Of a DNA stretch of 64,000 bases, positions 1 to 9,302 are shown piece after piece. The stretch is from Deltaproteobacteria bacterium. Its GTDB lineage: Bacteria; Desulfobacterota; Syntrophia; Syntrophales; UBA2210. The notes beneath the pieces were generated by a model. The model was given only the letters and a program-made list of their open reading frames with translations. It had not been told where the DNA came from and made no database searches. The stretch's first letter is position 1. Every line of letters starts with the position of its first letter. The stretch is taken from the NCBI GenBank assembly GCA_019313905.1, contig JAFDAI010000007.1, positions 1-64,000 on the forward strand, in the 5' to 3' direction. Both the position numbers and the translations under genes were made by a program.

Positions 1-1
1 G

Positions 2-100
2 AATGAGCTGCGCAACTCAGCTTTCAGCACTGATTCCAATGTAGAGAGCTTGCAAAATTTCAAAGAACAGAATGACTGGCGCTTATATGCAAAAACCTAA
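2..100 (+). CDS. 3' end of a truncated gene, unknown product
   Basis: Reading frame 2 is open from the window edge to a TAA at 98-100 and encodes 32 residues ending in DWRLYAKT. The amino-acid composition (polar, mixed, no low complexity) looks like a genuine C-terminus, but no family is recognisable from so short a piece. The rest of the gene lies outside the window. The following 600 bases contain no credible gene, so this is the last gene of its transcription unit. It could equally be a chance open frame. Confidence 0.35.
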   Translation, partial: NELRNSAFSTDSNVESLQNFKEQNDWRLYAKT

Positions 101-732
101 CCGGAAATTACTGATTCCAGGTATCGTATATCTAAAAAGTCCCTTTAAATTTTGCATAAAGAAAACCCTCCTTTATTAAAGAAAGAGTATCCGCCTGATT
201 GGTAATTGGGTTATGGCTTTTGATAGTACATCGCGTAATACTGAGTTCTTATTATATTTTCTCTAACACATATAAAAACCCCCGTCTTTCTTTTCGAAAA
301 ACAGGGCTTTTAGATAATCGGACCATAATCTCTCCATTGGTTATAGCTGTTCAAAAGCAGACATGATGCGTCTAAGATCAATAGAATACATTAACCCACT
401 AACTCCATTATGCTATCTTGTCAAGAAGTATTAAAGTGAGACTTTCAAGGGGTAATTGTTGATTTTCTACTGAAACGATTTTAAGGAATTGTAGGTGACG
501 TCAATAATCGGCGCATTTCACTTTTTCAATGATCTCGTCTGAGCAGTACGGGTTGAAATCTACTACATAAACACATTTCATAAAAACCCTGACTTCAATA
601 AATAATGGATAATCTCTTGGTGCAGTTAAGGCTGTTTGTAAACAGGCATACTTAATGATTATCCCCGGAAATACACTGGGGAAGTCATGGGAAGGAGAGT
701 TGTATCACTTTTTTCGGAGAAAACTGAGTCCT
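101..732. other. gene-poor interval with a candidate small RNA
   Basis: No convincing long gene lies here. The interval is AT-rich and holds the minus-strand copy of a candidate small RNA (274-424). A 26-codon minus-strand ORF (581-501, starting MKCVYVVDFN) has protein-like composition but no clear ribosome binding site. The ORF-track entries around 687-956 are shadows of the gene at 733-1521. Confidence 0.5.
274..424 (-). ncRNA. candidate small RNA, copy A
   Basis: On the minus strand a TTGACA box (424-419) is followed by about 100 nt, a conserved core GAGATTATGGTC (331-320 region), and a hairpin AAAGCCCTGT...ACGGGGGTTTTT that looks like a Rho-independent terminator. The same order and spacing recur at 11530-11692 on the plus strand: TTGACA to TTTGAAC is 68 nt here and 70 nt there. 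Stem changes between the copies keep most pairings, for example a C-G pair becoming U-G. No good -10 box is visible (TAGTGG at 17-nt spacing). No open reading frame is shared by the copies. Not a family I recognise. Confidence 0.5.
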
Positions 733-1521
733 TCAGTCTCCGTCGAGCATACCGCCGATACGACCGAGGAGTGATCCCTCACCTTTACTGCTGCCGCCGC
801 CTGAAGGTGCATGAGCAAGAATCCGGTCTGCCATGCGGGAGAAGGGCAAGCTTTGCAGAAAAACGGTGCCCGTACCTTTAAGGGTAGCCAGGAAGAGACC
901 TTCGCCGCCGAAAAACATTGATTTAAGGTTTCCCGCCCGTTCAATACTGTAATCAATTCCCTTTGTAAATGCTACCAGGCAGCCTGTATCGACTCGAAGA
1001 ACATCATTATTCAACTGTTTTTCGATTACAGTGCCACCGGCATGAATAAATGCCATACCATCACCGCGCAGGTGCTGAAGAATAAATCCCTCTCCTCCGA
1101 AGAAACCCGCTCCAAGGCGCTTCGTGAAAGCGATACTTATCTCGGTCCCAAATGCCGCTGCCAGAAAGGCATCTTTCTGACAGAGCAGTTCTCCGCCTGC
1201 CGTGGACATATCATAAGCAATGATTTTCCCCGGGTAAGGCGCCGCAAAGGATACTCTTTTCTTGCCACTTCCGGTGTTGGTAAAGTGGGTAAGAAACAGG
1301 GATTCTCCTGTCAATGCCCGTTTTCCCGCCCCCATCAACTTTCCAAAAACTCCTTCATCCGCCCGGGAGCCGTCTCCCATCCTGGACTCAAAGGTGATCC
1401 CGTCTTCCATATAATTCATGGCTCCCGCTTCGGCAACAACTGTTTCCCCCATGTCGAGCTCGACCTCAACAATCTGCATGTCATGTCCCAGTATTTCATA
1501 ATCCACTTCGTGACATTTCAT
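733..1521 (-). CDS. AIM24 / TIGR00266 family protein
   Basis: A 262-residue protein of the TIGR00266/AIM24 family, a beta-rich fold related to tryptophan-RNA-binding attenuator-like proteins; the bacterial function is not established. Typical sequence is visible: start [12 protein letters not shown], then [18 protein letters not shown] near residues 20-37, and repeated glycine-rich strands such as [10 protein letters not shown] and [10 protein letters not shown]. The C-terminus is glycine/serine rich ([10 protein letters not shown]). Length is normal for the family. It stands alone, separated from the next minus-strand gene by 118 bases, and has an AGG-type ribosome site just upstream of the start (GGAGGTCG in the complement). 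It has no signal peptide, so it is probably cytoplasmic. Confidence 0.85.
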   Translation of the reverse strand: MKCHEVDYEILGHDMQIVEVELDMGETVVAEAGAMNYMEDGITFESRMGDGSRADEGVFGKLMGAGKRALTGESLFLTHFTNTGSGKKRVSFAAPYPGKIIAYDMSTAGGELLCQKDAFLAAAFGTEISIAFTKRLGAGFFGGEGFILQHLRGDGMAFIHAGGTVIEKQLNNDVLRVDTGCLVAFTKGIDYSIERAGNLKSMFFGGEGLFLATLKGTGTVFLQSLPFSRMADRILAHAPSGGGSSKGEGSLLGRIGGMLDGD

Positions 1522-1639
1522 AATTACGACCTCCCTTTATTTGTGCGAAAGTGCTTCGTTTTGAAAACCCGGGTGAGTTTATCATATGTTAACGCGTAAC
1601 CAAATTCGTAATTTCCAGCGTGCCTGATTTATTAAGGTA

Positions 1640-2725
1640 TTATTCTCTCTGTGTAATCTGTCCGATATCCATGATCACGAATCGAGAAGGATCAACGTTC
1701 TGTTCGCACATCGCTTTTCTGAGATCAAGTACCGGATACCCCGGAGGATTATCTCCGAGCCGGAAGGCGCCCCACTGGGCCGGAATGAAATATTCCGCGC
1801 CAAGATCTCTGAACGCATCAATTGCTTCAACCGCGTTGATATGAGCGTAATGCATGAACCAGCGGGGATGATAGGCGGTAACGGGAAGAAGCGCATAGGT
1901 GACGTTCGGAAATCGCCTGCCTATTTCCCTGTAGCCGACGAAATATCCGCTGTCCCCGCCATAGTAAACCGAGGTATCCGGCGTAATCACCATGAAGCTT
2001 GCCCACAGGGTGCTGTTGACAGATTGGCCTATCCGTCGTGACCAGTGCTGCGCGGGCAGACACACCAGCCTGGCGCCACCGGGAAGATCAACGCTTTCCC
2101 ACCAGTCAAGTTCCGTGACAACGCCGTCGTGGAGAGATGATACATACTGTTTGAGACCACGCGGCACAAACAAACGTGCTTTGTCGGGCAGGGAACGAAT
2201 ACTTTTAACATCCAGATGATCATAGTGATTATGAGAAATAATCACATTCACCGTATCCGTAAGTTCTCTCAGGTCATCCACGGTGAATCCGGGAGGAGTC
2301 ACTCTTTTCGGAAACAATGCACGCTCGGAAAACATGGGATCCGTAAGCCAATATTCCCCCTGAAGGCGCATAAGGAAAGTGCCATGACCGATCCATGCGA
2401 TAAAATCTTTCTCATCCGCGAGAGCATTGACCCGCTCACGTAACCGGGACAAGACCTTTGGCTTATGAACTCTCTCCTCATCGGTGTAGTGGCTCTTTTT
2501 CGAGAATCTCCATCTGAGAAATTGCCAGAACTTTCCCCGCTCCTGAGGCATCCAGGGGTTGAAGTACTTTCCATCAGTGAAATGGGGCGCGTACAGCTTT
2601 TCGCTGCTCTGACTCTCCACAGCCTTTCGCCACCGGGCCTCGTCGAAGGGGACAGGATTTGCCACACACAACACAATGCATGTGACGATAACCAGGAAAA
2701 CAATAATTCCAAGTGCCTTCTTCAT
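1640..2725 (-). CDS. NAPE-PLD-like MBL-fold metallo-hydrolase
   Basis: A metallo-beta-lactamase-fold hydrolase of about 361 residues. Motifs include WIGHGTFLM (strand before the metal site) and SHNHYDHLD, the metal-binding HxHxDH signature in the exact form used by N-acylphosphatidylethanolamine phospholipase D relatives. The ORF track starts 17 codons upstream, but that start falls inside the end of the upstream barrel gene; the start at 2725 follows GAGAG and directly opens a hydrophobic signal or anchor segment (MKKALGIIVFLVIV), so I prefer it. The protein is therefore envelope-located. It is the last gene of the Lol-like operon, 29 bases after the outer-membrane protein gene, which hints at a role in lipid or lipoprotein handling (inference). 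The substrate is unknown. Confidence 0.75.
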   Translation of the reverse strand: MKKALGIIVFLVIVTCIVLCVANPVPFDEARWRKAVESQSSEKLYAPHFTDGKYFNPWMPQERGKFWQFLRWRFSKKSHYTDEERVHKPKVLSRLRERVNALADEKDFIAWIGHGTFLMRLQGEYWLTDPMFSERALFPKRVTPPGFTVDDLRELTDTVNVIISHNHYDHLDVKSIRSLPDKARLFVPRGLKQYVSSLHDGVVTELDWWESVDLPGGARLVCLPAQHWSRRIGQSVNSTLWASFMVITPDTSVYYGGDSGYFVGYREIGRRFPNVTYALLPVTAYHPRWFMHYAHINAVEAIDAFRDLGAEYFIPAQWGAFRLGDNPPGYPVLDLRKAMCEQNVDPSRFVIMDIGQITQRE

Positions 2726-2754
2726 GCCGTTTCTCTCAAGTTTTATGCCGAGAT

Positions 2755-4116
2755 CTAAAAGTACCAGGCAAGCCACATATAGGCACTGTCGGGTGTTTCA
2801 ATCAGGATATCGGTAGGCGGTATTTTGAAGCCGCCGTATTCTGTGCCCCGGCCCCCGTAGAATATATTCCCGCCGCAGGTGAGCTGAAGGTCCTGTGTGA
2901 TATCCCATGTAAGACGCGGCTGAAGTATGCCGGACGGATCATCCATGTTATTGATAACGGTAAAAAAGATGTTGACTAGGGGATGCACCTCCATCCTGAT
3001 ATACCCGCCCAGGTAATAGCGGCCCAGCGTGAACAGTTCCCCGCGGTCGAGACGTTCCATAACACCGTTATCCATGATGGATTCAGAGTAGTCATCATCA
3101 CCCAGGCCGTTGTAAAAGACCTCCACAAATCCGTAAAAATTCTTATTCCACCAAACCCAGGAATAATCCATATTGGCAACGAGAGACAGGAAATTGTTCT
3201 CGTCACTTTTCTCATCGGGGAAGGTCCATGTGGCATCAAGACGCCATGCCGCATCCCCGAAATACCCCGCACAGCCGGCGCCGAGGACCTGTTCCTCAAA
3301 GTGCTTTGCGGCCATAATATCAAACTCGGTTGTGCCCTTCGAGAAATGAATCTTTCCTGCCAGAGAATCCTGGCTTCCCTCCACTTTTCCTGTTGACGGG
3401 TCGCGTCTCGGAACATAGAGGAACTGCGCATCGCCTGATTCCCCGAAGGAAATTTGAGTATAGGCCATATCATCTCCGATCTTGTATTCCCGCTCTATAT
3501 CCGTGGGGGCAAAGGGGTTGAAAAGATCCATCGGGTTAAAAAGAAAACCGCTCCCCCAGGTGACGGCCTGTCTCCCTATACGAAAAACAAATCGCCTTTG
3601 TTGAACTGTCAGGGAAAGGCGATCGAGTCGATGATAGAGTATATAATCATCATGGTCCTTCAATGTTTTCGTGAGATCCATAAGACGGCGGTCATCTTCA
3701 ACTTCACCTGACAGGTAATTTTCTATAACAGAACCCGGGAAGAGCTTCTCCAGCTCTTTTTGTTTTTTCCTTGTATCCCCTCCGGAAAGGATGATTTCAT
3801 AGTGTGTATCAAGATAGACCGACGAACCGAGATAGAGATGGTTTTTAAGGCGGCTTTCCGCACTTCCGTCATAATATGTTCCCGTTCCCACGAGACTGTA
3901 AAATGAGTCGTCGCCTGGCCATGAAACAGCGCCATGGCATTTTATGTAACCTCCCCACTCTGTCTCTATATTGTTAAAAAGGCTTTTTGAAGTGTCAGAC
4001 TGGACTGGCGCAGCCCCGGAGTCGGCCAGGGCCGGCGAGGTGCCCGCATCCCAGCATATGAACAGCGCAATCAGCAAGACCCCTGTGATTTTGAGGCTTA
4101 TACCCGGTTTATTCAC
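2755..4116 (-). CDS. outer-membrane beta-barrel protein (DUF1302-like)
   Basis: A 453-residue secreted protein with an N-terminal signal peptide (LLIALFICWD, cleavage near PALA-DS) and alternating aromatic/hydrophobic strands ending in phenylalanine (MWLAWYF), the usual C-terminal signature for barrel insertion. The segment IGRQAVTWGSGFLFNPMDLF resembles DUF1302/porin-like proteins found beside Lol-type exporters. It lies 20 bases after the ATPase gene in the same orientation, so it is probably the outer-membrane partner of that exporter. Transport function is inferred, not shown by a motif. Confidence 0.7.
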   Translation of the reverse strand: MNKPGISLKITGVLLIALFICWDAGTSPALADSGAAPVQSDTSKSLFNNIETEWGGYIKCHGAVSWPGDDSFYSLVGTGTYYDGSAESRLKNHLYLGSSVYLDTHYEIILSGGDTRKKQKELEKLFPGSVIENYLSGEVEDDRRLMDLTKTLKDHDDYILYHRLDRLSLTVQQRRFVFRIGRQAVTWGSGFLFNPMDLFNPFAPTDIEREYKIGDDMAYTQISFGESGDAQFLYVPRRDPSTGKVEGSQDSLAGKIHFSKGTTEFDIMAAKHFEEQVLGAGCAGYFGDAAWRLDATWTFPDEKSDENNFLSLVANMDYSWVWWNKNFYGFVEVFYNGLGDDDYSESIMDNGVMERLDRGELFTLGRYYLGGYIRMEVHPLVNIFFTVINNMDDPSGILQPRLTWDITQDLQLTCGGNIFYGGRGTEYGGFKIPPTDILIETPDSAYMWLAWYF

Positions 4117-4136
4117 GATCGCATCATTCCTTTACA

Positions 4137-4823
4137 TCACTCCTGATTCTGATCATCCGCCACCAAACCATCCCTGATATGAACGAGCCGTCTGGCATAA
4201 TCCATCACCATCTGATCATGCGTGGAAAAGATGAAGGTAACGTTTTTCTTTTCATTCATTTCCCTCATCATCTCCATAAGCCCTTCACCGGTCTTTGAAT
4301 CAAGATTTGCCGTAGGTTCGTCGGCCAGCACTATCAAAGGATTTGACACAATAGCTCTGGCAACGGCGACCCGCTGTTGCTGCCCTCCGGAAAGTTCGGC
4401 AGGTCGTCTGCTATAGGCATCTTTAAGGCCAACATCTTCCAGAATGGCTGTTGCTCTTTCTCTTCGCTCCGCCGCCGGAACACCCTGCAGGAGCATGACA
4501 AACTCGACATTCTCCAGGGCGGAAAGGACGGGGATCAGATTGTAGGCCTGGAACACGAATCCTATATTGTGGAGCCGGAGGTTCGCGAGTTTTGACTGGC
4601 TCATCTCATTGATAATGTTACCGTCCAATGTGATACTGCCGGAATCGGCGTAATCCAGGCCGCCTATGATGTTCAGCATGGTGGTCTTACCTGATCCCGA
4701 AGGACCCGCAAGGGCGACAAAACCACCTTTCTGGATGGAAAGATTTATACCCCTCAGTGCGTGGACTTCGACCTTCCCCTGCCGGTATATCTTTTTTACA
4801 TCCCTGCATTCCACTATATTCAT
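4137..4823 (-). CDS. LolD/MacB-type ABC transporter ATPase
   Basis: A 228-residue ATP-binding subunit. Walker A GPSGSGKT (about residues 40-47), Q-loop FVFQAYNLIP, signature LSGGQQQR, Walker B VLADEPT and the H-loop STHD are all intact. Length and sequence fit the LolD/MacB/FtsE group that pairs with FtsX-type permeases, which are encoded immediately upstream. It should power extraction of lipoprotein or lipid substrates from the inner membrane, or mechanotransmission as in MacB. The substrate is not determined by sequence. Confidence 0.9.
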   Translation of the reverse strand: MNIVECRDVKKIYRQGKVEVHALRGINLSIQKGGFVALAGPSGSGKTTMLNIIGGLDYADSGSITLDGNIINEMSQSKLANLRLHNIGFVFQAYNLIPVLSALENVEFVMLLQGVPAAERRERATAILEDVGLKDAYSRRPAELSGGQQQRVAVARAIVSNPLIVLADEPTANLDSKTGEGLMEMMREMNEKKNVTFIFSTHDQMVMDYARRLVHIRDGLVADDQNQE

Positions 4824-4848
4824 ATGAAATCTCCCATATCAAAATATC

Positions 4849-6072
4849 TCATGTGTGCGCCATTGCCTTCACGGGGGTAAACCTGGCGGCTTTGACGGCC
4901 GGATAGGCGCTAACCAGGAGTCCCAGAACAAGGACAACAAGATTCGCCGCAACGATATCTTTGACAACTATAATGGGATAGATTATCCGGGACATGCCCG
5001 CAAATTCCATCCCCTCGGAAAGCGCGGAAAGGTCTATGCCTGTGCCGGCCAGCGCAAATACACTCAGAAAACCAAGCGCGTTTCCTGCCACCATACCGAG
5101 TATAAGGAGAAAAAAGGATTCGGCAAGAACCTCTTTCACAATCCACCAGGGTTTCATGCCCAACGCTTTTAAAAGACCGAATTCCCTTATGCGCTCAAAT
5201 ACTGCCATCAGTATTGTATTAACTATACCGAACCCCATGGCGATAAAAATCACCAGGAACCACAGGTAAATAAACCAGTCATACATCTTCAGTACCGCTG
5301 TCACGAGCGGGAGAAGTTCCCGCCAGGTCTCAACATCATAAGAACCTGAAGGGAGTACCCCCTTCAGGCCATCCGCAACCCTGTCCGCTTCTTTGTAGTC
5401 GACAAGGAGGATGGATACTTCGGAGATCTCATTTCCAAGCTTCAGCATTTTCTGAGCCGCGGCTATGGTGACAAAGACAAACTGTTTTTCGGTGGTCTCC
5501 ATCTCGGCCCTGAATATGCCGGTTATCCTGAAGGCCCGGGAAGCGATATCCCCTCTTGTATCCTGCGACATGAGGACCAGTTTACGGCCCAGTTTTGTCT
5601 CAAACTTGTCCGCCAGGGCTTTTCCAATAACAATACCGTATTTATCGTCAGCTTTAAGATACGCCCCTTCGGTAACCGCCTGCCCGATGAACGAAATTCC
5701 GGTTTCTCGTTCGGGATCAATTCCGACAAGGGTTATACCTCCTGAGTGTCTCGCGTTACTCGCAATCGCATCAACACGGACACGGGTAGTCCATCTGGCA
5801 TCCTGAGGCAGAATTTTCGAAAGAGCGGCTTCCACGACCTCCGGTTCATCTATACTGTTTTCGATAACGGGGTCTTTTCTGAAGCCCGTATGGTGCACCT
5901 GAATATGCCCGGTAAGGGTCGTTATTCCGTTTCGAACCATTTGCTCCGTAATCCCGCGCATCAGTGCCCCCAGAAAGATCATGGCCCAGACGCCTATAAT
6001 TACGGCCGTCATAATGACAATGGTTCGACGGGGGTTCCGCCAGATATTTCGCCATCCCATCTGAAGATACAT
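4849..6072 (-). CDS. FtsX-type ABC permease (LolC/E-like), second
   Basis: A 407-residue permease with the MacB/FtsX layout: an N-terminal membrane helix (TIVIMTAVIIGVWAMIFLG), a large periplasmic domain of about 220 residues, then three C-terminal helices (around 275, 320 and 375). The conserved cytoplasmic segment ERIREFGLLKALGMKPWWI precedes the third helix, as in LolC/LolE. It ends with PVKAMAHT, similar to the first permease (PVEAMTAV), so the two genes are probably old paralogues forming a heterodimer. It lies 13 bases after the first permease. Confidence 0.88.
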   Translation of the reverse strand: MYLQMGWRNIWRNPRRTIVIMTAVIIGVWAMIFLGALMRGITEQMVRNGITTLTGHIQVHHTGFRKDPVIENSIDEPEVVEAALSKILPQDARWTTRVRVDAIASNARHSGGITLVGIDPERETGISFIGQAVTEGAYLKADDKYGIVIGKALADKFETKLGRKLVLMSQDTRGDIASRAFRITGIFRAEMETTEKQFVFVTIAAAQKMLKLGNEISEVSILLVDYKEADRVADGLKGVLPSGSYDVETWRELLPLVTAVLKMYDWFIYLWFLVIFIAMGFGIVNTILMAVFERIREFGLLKALGMKPWWIVKEVLAESFFLLILGMVAGNALGFLSVFALAGTGIDLSALSEGMEFAGMSRIIYPIIVVKDIVAANLVVLVLGLLVSAYPAVKAARFTPVKAMAHT

Positions 6073-6085
6073 TACAGCCCCTCAA

Positions 6086-7324
6086 TCAAACTGCAGTCAT
6101 TGCCTCAACCGGTCTCAAACGCCTTACCTTCAGGACAGGGTAAATGGCCGTCAGAATCGTTATAATCAATACTATACCTGCTCCAACGGAGACGGAAAGG
6201 ACTGAAAGCTGAGGATACATCCTTTCGGGCAATCCATACTGCCTCAGGAGTTCCGAGGCTCCTGAAATCAGGATACCGTGCACCTGAAAGTACCATGTTA
6301 TCATACCCCCGGAGATGATACCGAGAATGATACCGATAAGGGTAATCGTCACCGACTCAAGGAACAGGGATCTCATCAGCCGACCCGGGGTCATTCCAAT
6401 CGCCATGAGAACACCAAATTCTCTTGTCCTTTCAAAGATCGCCATTAGGAAGGTGTTCAAAATGCTGAATGCGACCACCACAATCAGGATTACATACATG
6501 ATAAGCCCGCTTACCAGATCCAGCTTTATGGACTGAACGATACCGGGCATAAGTTCCATCCAGTCAAGGATCACCAGGTTTCCATCACTGTCTATGCCCC
6601 TGACTCCCCCCCCCAGTTCCTTTTTTATCTTCTTTACATCTTTCAGGGAACTGCCCATAACTACCACTTCATGAACAGCGCCGCGCATGGAAAAGACATC
6701 CTGAAAGTATCCGAGGGACATTTGAACTGAATTACGGTCAAACTTATCCTCACCGGAACTGAAAATCCCCTTTACTTTCAGAACTGACGCGGCAACCGAA
6801 CCATCACGGCCCTGGCCCAGCACAACAAGTTCATCCCCGATATCCACTTTGAGATTCCTGGCCAGAAGCTCACCCACCAGGGCCATATCCGTATCTTCCT
6901 GCGCGAGATATTCCCCCCGCCGTACCAGTTTTTTAAGCGTGGAGACCTTCGCTTCTCTTTCAGGGTCAATACCTGTCAAAAGAACACCATAGGTTCGGTC
7001 ACTGGAAGAGACGAGAGAAAAAGCATTCGCCCGGGATGTATAAGCCTCAATCCCGGGGATATCCTTAATAACATCGTCCACGGCGCCCGGGTCCGGCACC
7101 ACCAGCCGGATATCCATCTTATCCCTGTACCCTTCGGCCTGCACCTGTACGTGACCTGTGTGGACCTTTACCGCCGTATTGATCATGGTATCATAGGAGC
7201 CGAACTGAAAGGATAACATGAAGACGAGGAGCATGGTGGCAAATACAATGGCGAGGATAGTCAGAACCGACCTCCTGGAATTCCGCCATATATTTCGCCA
7301 GGCCATTTTGATCTCGATCGACAT
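6086..7324 (-). CDS. FtsX-type ABC permease (LolC/E-like), first
   Basis: A 412-residue permease paralogous to its downstream neighbour. Start MSIEIKMAWRNIWRNSRRSV matches the MAWRNIWRNxRR opening of this subfamily. One N-terminal helix, a periplasmic domain, and three C-terminal helices (about 270, 320, 385) are visible, with ERTREFGVLMAIGMTPGRL before the third. Only six bases separate it from the LolA-like gene upstream, so the genes are co-transcribed. Together with the ATPase it should form a complete LolCDE/MacB-type transporter. Confidence 0.88.
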   Translation of the reverse strand: MSIEIKMAWRNIWRNSRRSVLTILAIVFATMLLVFMLSFQFGSYDTMINTAVKVHTGHVQVQAEGYRDKMDIRLVVPDPGAVDDVIKDIPGIEAYTSRANAFSLVSSSDRTYGVLLTGIDPEREAKVSTLKKLVRRGEYLAQEDTDMALVGELLARNLKVDIGDELVVLGQGRDGSVAASVLKVKGIFSSGEDKFDRNSVQMSLGYFQDVFSMRGAVHEVVVMGSSLKDVKKIKKELGGGVRGIDSDGNLVILDWMELMPGIVQSIKLDLVSGLIMYVILIVVVAFSILNTFLMAIFERTREFGVLMAIGMTPGRLMRSLFLESVTITLIGIILGIISGGMITWYFQVHGILISGASELLRQYGLPERMYPQLSVLSVSVGAGIVLIITILTAIYPVLKVRRLRPVEAMTAV

Positions 7325-7330
7325 GATACC

Positions 7331-8092
7331 TTACCTCCCAGGGTTCTTCAGCGAAGAAAGAGTAAACAGATCGCCCGGAAGATTCTCCTTAAACAAAAGC
7401 TCTCTGTATTCAAGCATCGTGTATTCATCTTCCTTGTCCGCCTTCTGCATCTTCCAGACTCTGGGGAAAAGCTTGCCGTCGATTATCTGTATCTCAGTAC
7501 CGGTCATGGCCTTGACAAGCAGAAGGTCTTCGTCATAAAACTCCTGGCTCAGAAAAATGAGATCCTCGCGAACCCTGAGCTTCTGCATCCCCCACACCAC
7601 CGGCGCATCCGGTTTCGGCATCGATGTAATTACAAAAACCTTTTTCCCGTCATGAATCTCCGTTCCTGTAATCTTATGGGTATAATCATCAATAATACTG
7701 TCCGACTTCGCCAGGTCGTTATTTGAAAAATCGGACCCCATCCAGGACTGGGACATCATTGAAGGGGGAAGCTTGATGACACGGTTTACCCTGGGATTGA
7801 ATATCCACATCTCCTCCCCCTTCTTCAGGGTTCCGTTTCCGTTGTCTTTGGGGGGCGCGATAATGGTAAACAGGCTATCCTTCTCTCCCCTGGTCCATGC
7901 CTTGATGGTCAGAGTACGTTCCCAGCCAGGACGATGTATGGTCATATCAACTACTGAAAAGGATGCGCTCCCCCTGTAATAATTAACAGCGTCCCTGACG
8001 AGTGTTTCGACTTCCACGGCATACAATGGGCCGCAGAGAATGGTAAAGACAGCGACGAACAGCAAAAAGATTATGATTGATTTTTTTTCCAT
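7331..8092 (-). CDS. LolA-like outer membrane lipoprotein-sorting protein
   Basis: A 253-residue secreted protein of the 'outer membrane lipoprotein-sorting protein' family, distantly related to the LolA/LolB carrier fold. It has a signal peptide (IIIFLLFVAVFTILCGPLYA) and family features DMTIHRPGWERTLTIKAWT and EMWIFNPRVNRVIKLPPSMM. This family, unlike E. coli LolA, is often encoded next to FtsX-type or RND exporters and barrels, exactly as here. It is the first gene of the operon. The likely role is periplasmic transfer of a lipidated substrate from the permease pair to the barrel or the outer membrane (inference). Confidence 0.82.
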   Translation of the reverse strand: MEKKSIIIFLLFVAVFTILCGPLYAVEVETLVRDAVNYYRGSASFSVVDMTIHRPGWERTLTIKAWTRGEKDSLFTIIAPPKDNGNGTLKKGEEMWIFNPRVNRVIKLPPSMMSQSWMGSDFSNNDLAKSDSIIDDYTHKITGTEIHDGKKVFVITSMPKPDAPVVWGMQKLRVREDLIFLSQEFYDEDLLLVKAMTGTEIQIIDGKLFPRVWKMQKADKEDEYTMLEYRELLFKENLPGDLFTLSSLKNPGR

Positions 8093-8250
8093 TTATCCCT
8101 CCCCCGTCTTACCATTTGCCGGACATTTGGTCCCGTATTTGTTTCATAAATCGGTAGCATAGCCGGGCTGAAATGTCAATTGTTGAAACCCGGCCTCGCC
8201 CTGAGTAGATGCTCCCGGGATCATTGATTAATAGAAATCAGGAAGCATTT

Positions 8251-9264
8251 ATGATAATAGTAATAATTATGATAGATAATCACAACAGAGAGATCAACTA
8301 TCTGAGAATATCAATTACCGACAGATGCAACCTGCGCTGTGTATACTGCATGCCGAAGGAGGGTGTGTCTTTCCTCGGGCATGAGGACATTCTCAGTTAC
8401 GAAGAGATATTAAGGATTGTGGACGCTGCCGTAAAGACGGGTATCATCAAAGTACGTGTGACCGGCGGGGAACCCCTCGTACGGCGCGGAGTTACAGACT
8501 TTCTCACATCCCTCACGAAGCTGGAGGGCCTGCGGGACATCAGCCTGACAACAAACGGGATCCTCCTGGAAGACTATGCCGAAGAAATATTCAATGCCGG
8601 CATAGGGAGGATAAATGTCAGTCTTGACTCCCTCTCCCCCGACAAATACAGAGATATAACCAGAGGTGGTGATATCAACAGGGTGATTCGAGGAATACGA
8701 AAGGCACACGACAACGGATTCTCACCTATCAAGATCAACGTGGTCGCGATAAAGGGGTTTAATGATGACGAAATAATCGATTTCGCGAAACTTACCATAG
8801 ACAAACCCTACCAGATACGATTCATCGAATTCATGCCGATAGGTGAATCAGCCCTGGAAAACAGTCTGGGATACCTCTCCAACGATGAGGTCATAAAGAA
8901 TATAAACAGCTTCAGCCCCTTGGAACCCGTAAACGAAGAGCATGGCAAGGCAGACGGTCCAGCATCTTTGTACACTCTGAATGGGGCAAAGGGGGAAATT
9001 GGTTTCATCAGCGCCATGAGCCACGAATTCTGCAACTCCTGTAACAGGCTCCGCCTGACGGCCGACGGGCACCTCAGGGCATGCCTGCTCTCAGATGAGC
9101 CAACAGCTGATCTCAAGATACCTCTGCGTGACGGGTGCAGAAATTCCGAGCTGGAGGCCCTTATAAGAGACCTTATCAGCAGGAAACCGGGCAGCTACAA
9201 AACTGGTTGCCAACAAATCCATAGAAGAAAGTGCGCGACGAATATGTCTTCAATAGGCGGATAA
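8251..9264 (+). CDS. moaA: GTP 3',8-cyclase MoaA
   Basis: Radical SAM enzyme of molybdenum cofactor biosynthesis that converts GTP to 3',8-cyclo-GTP with MoaC. The N-terminal cluster motif is CNLRCVYC, followed by VTGGEPLVRRG. The C-terminal cluster is present as CNSCNRLRL plus a cysteine in GHLRACL, and the protein ends in the double glycine (SSIGG) that MoaA needs for activity. The ORF track starts at 8209, but AGGAAG at 8239-8245 supports the ATG at 8251; an ATG at 8269 is also possible. Length of about 337 residues is normal. It is divergent from the Lol-like operon, and the rest of the Moco pathway is not in the window. Confidence 0.93.
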   Translation: MIIVIIMIDNHNREINYLRISITDRCNLRCVYCMPKEGVSFLGHEDILSYEEILRIVDAAVKTGIIKVRVTGGEPLVRRGVTDFLTSLTKLEGLRDISLTTNGILLEDYAEEIFNAGIGRINVSLDSLSPDKYRDITRGGDINRVIRGIRKAHDNGFSPIKINVVAIKGFNDDEIIDFAKLTIDKPYQIRFIEFMPIGESALENSLGYLSNDEVIKNINSFSPLEPVNEEHGKADGPASLYTLNGAKGEIGFISAMSHEFCNSCNRLRLTADGHLRACLLSDEPTADLKIPLRDGCRNSELEALIRDLISRKPGSYKTGCQQIHRRKCATNMSSIGG

Positions 9265-9302
9265 ACCAGTAATTTTAGGTACAGAAAGTATGGTGCAATC
9301 CT

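Noticed and set aside
687-1599. Plus-strand ORFs at 687-881 and 1042-1599
   Set aside because: They are antisense shadows of the AIM24-family gene and have no family resemblance or ribosome site.
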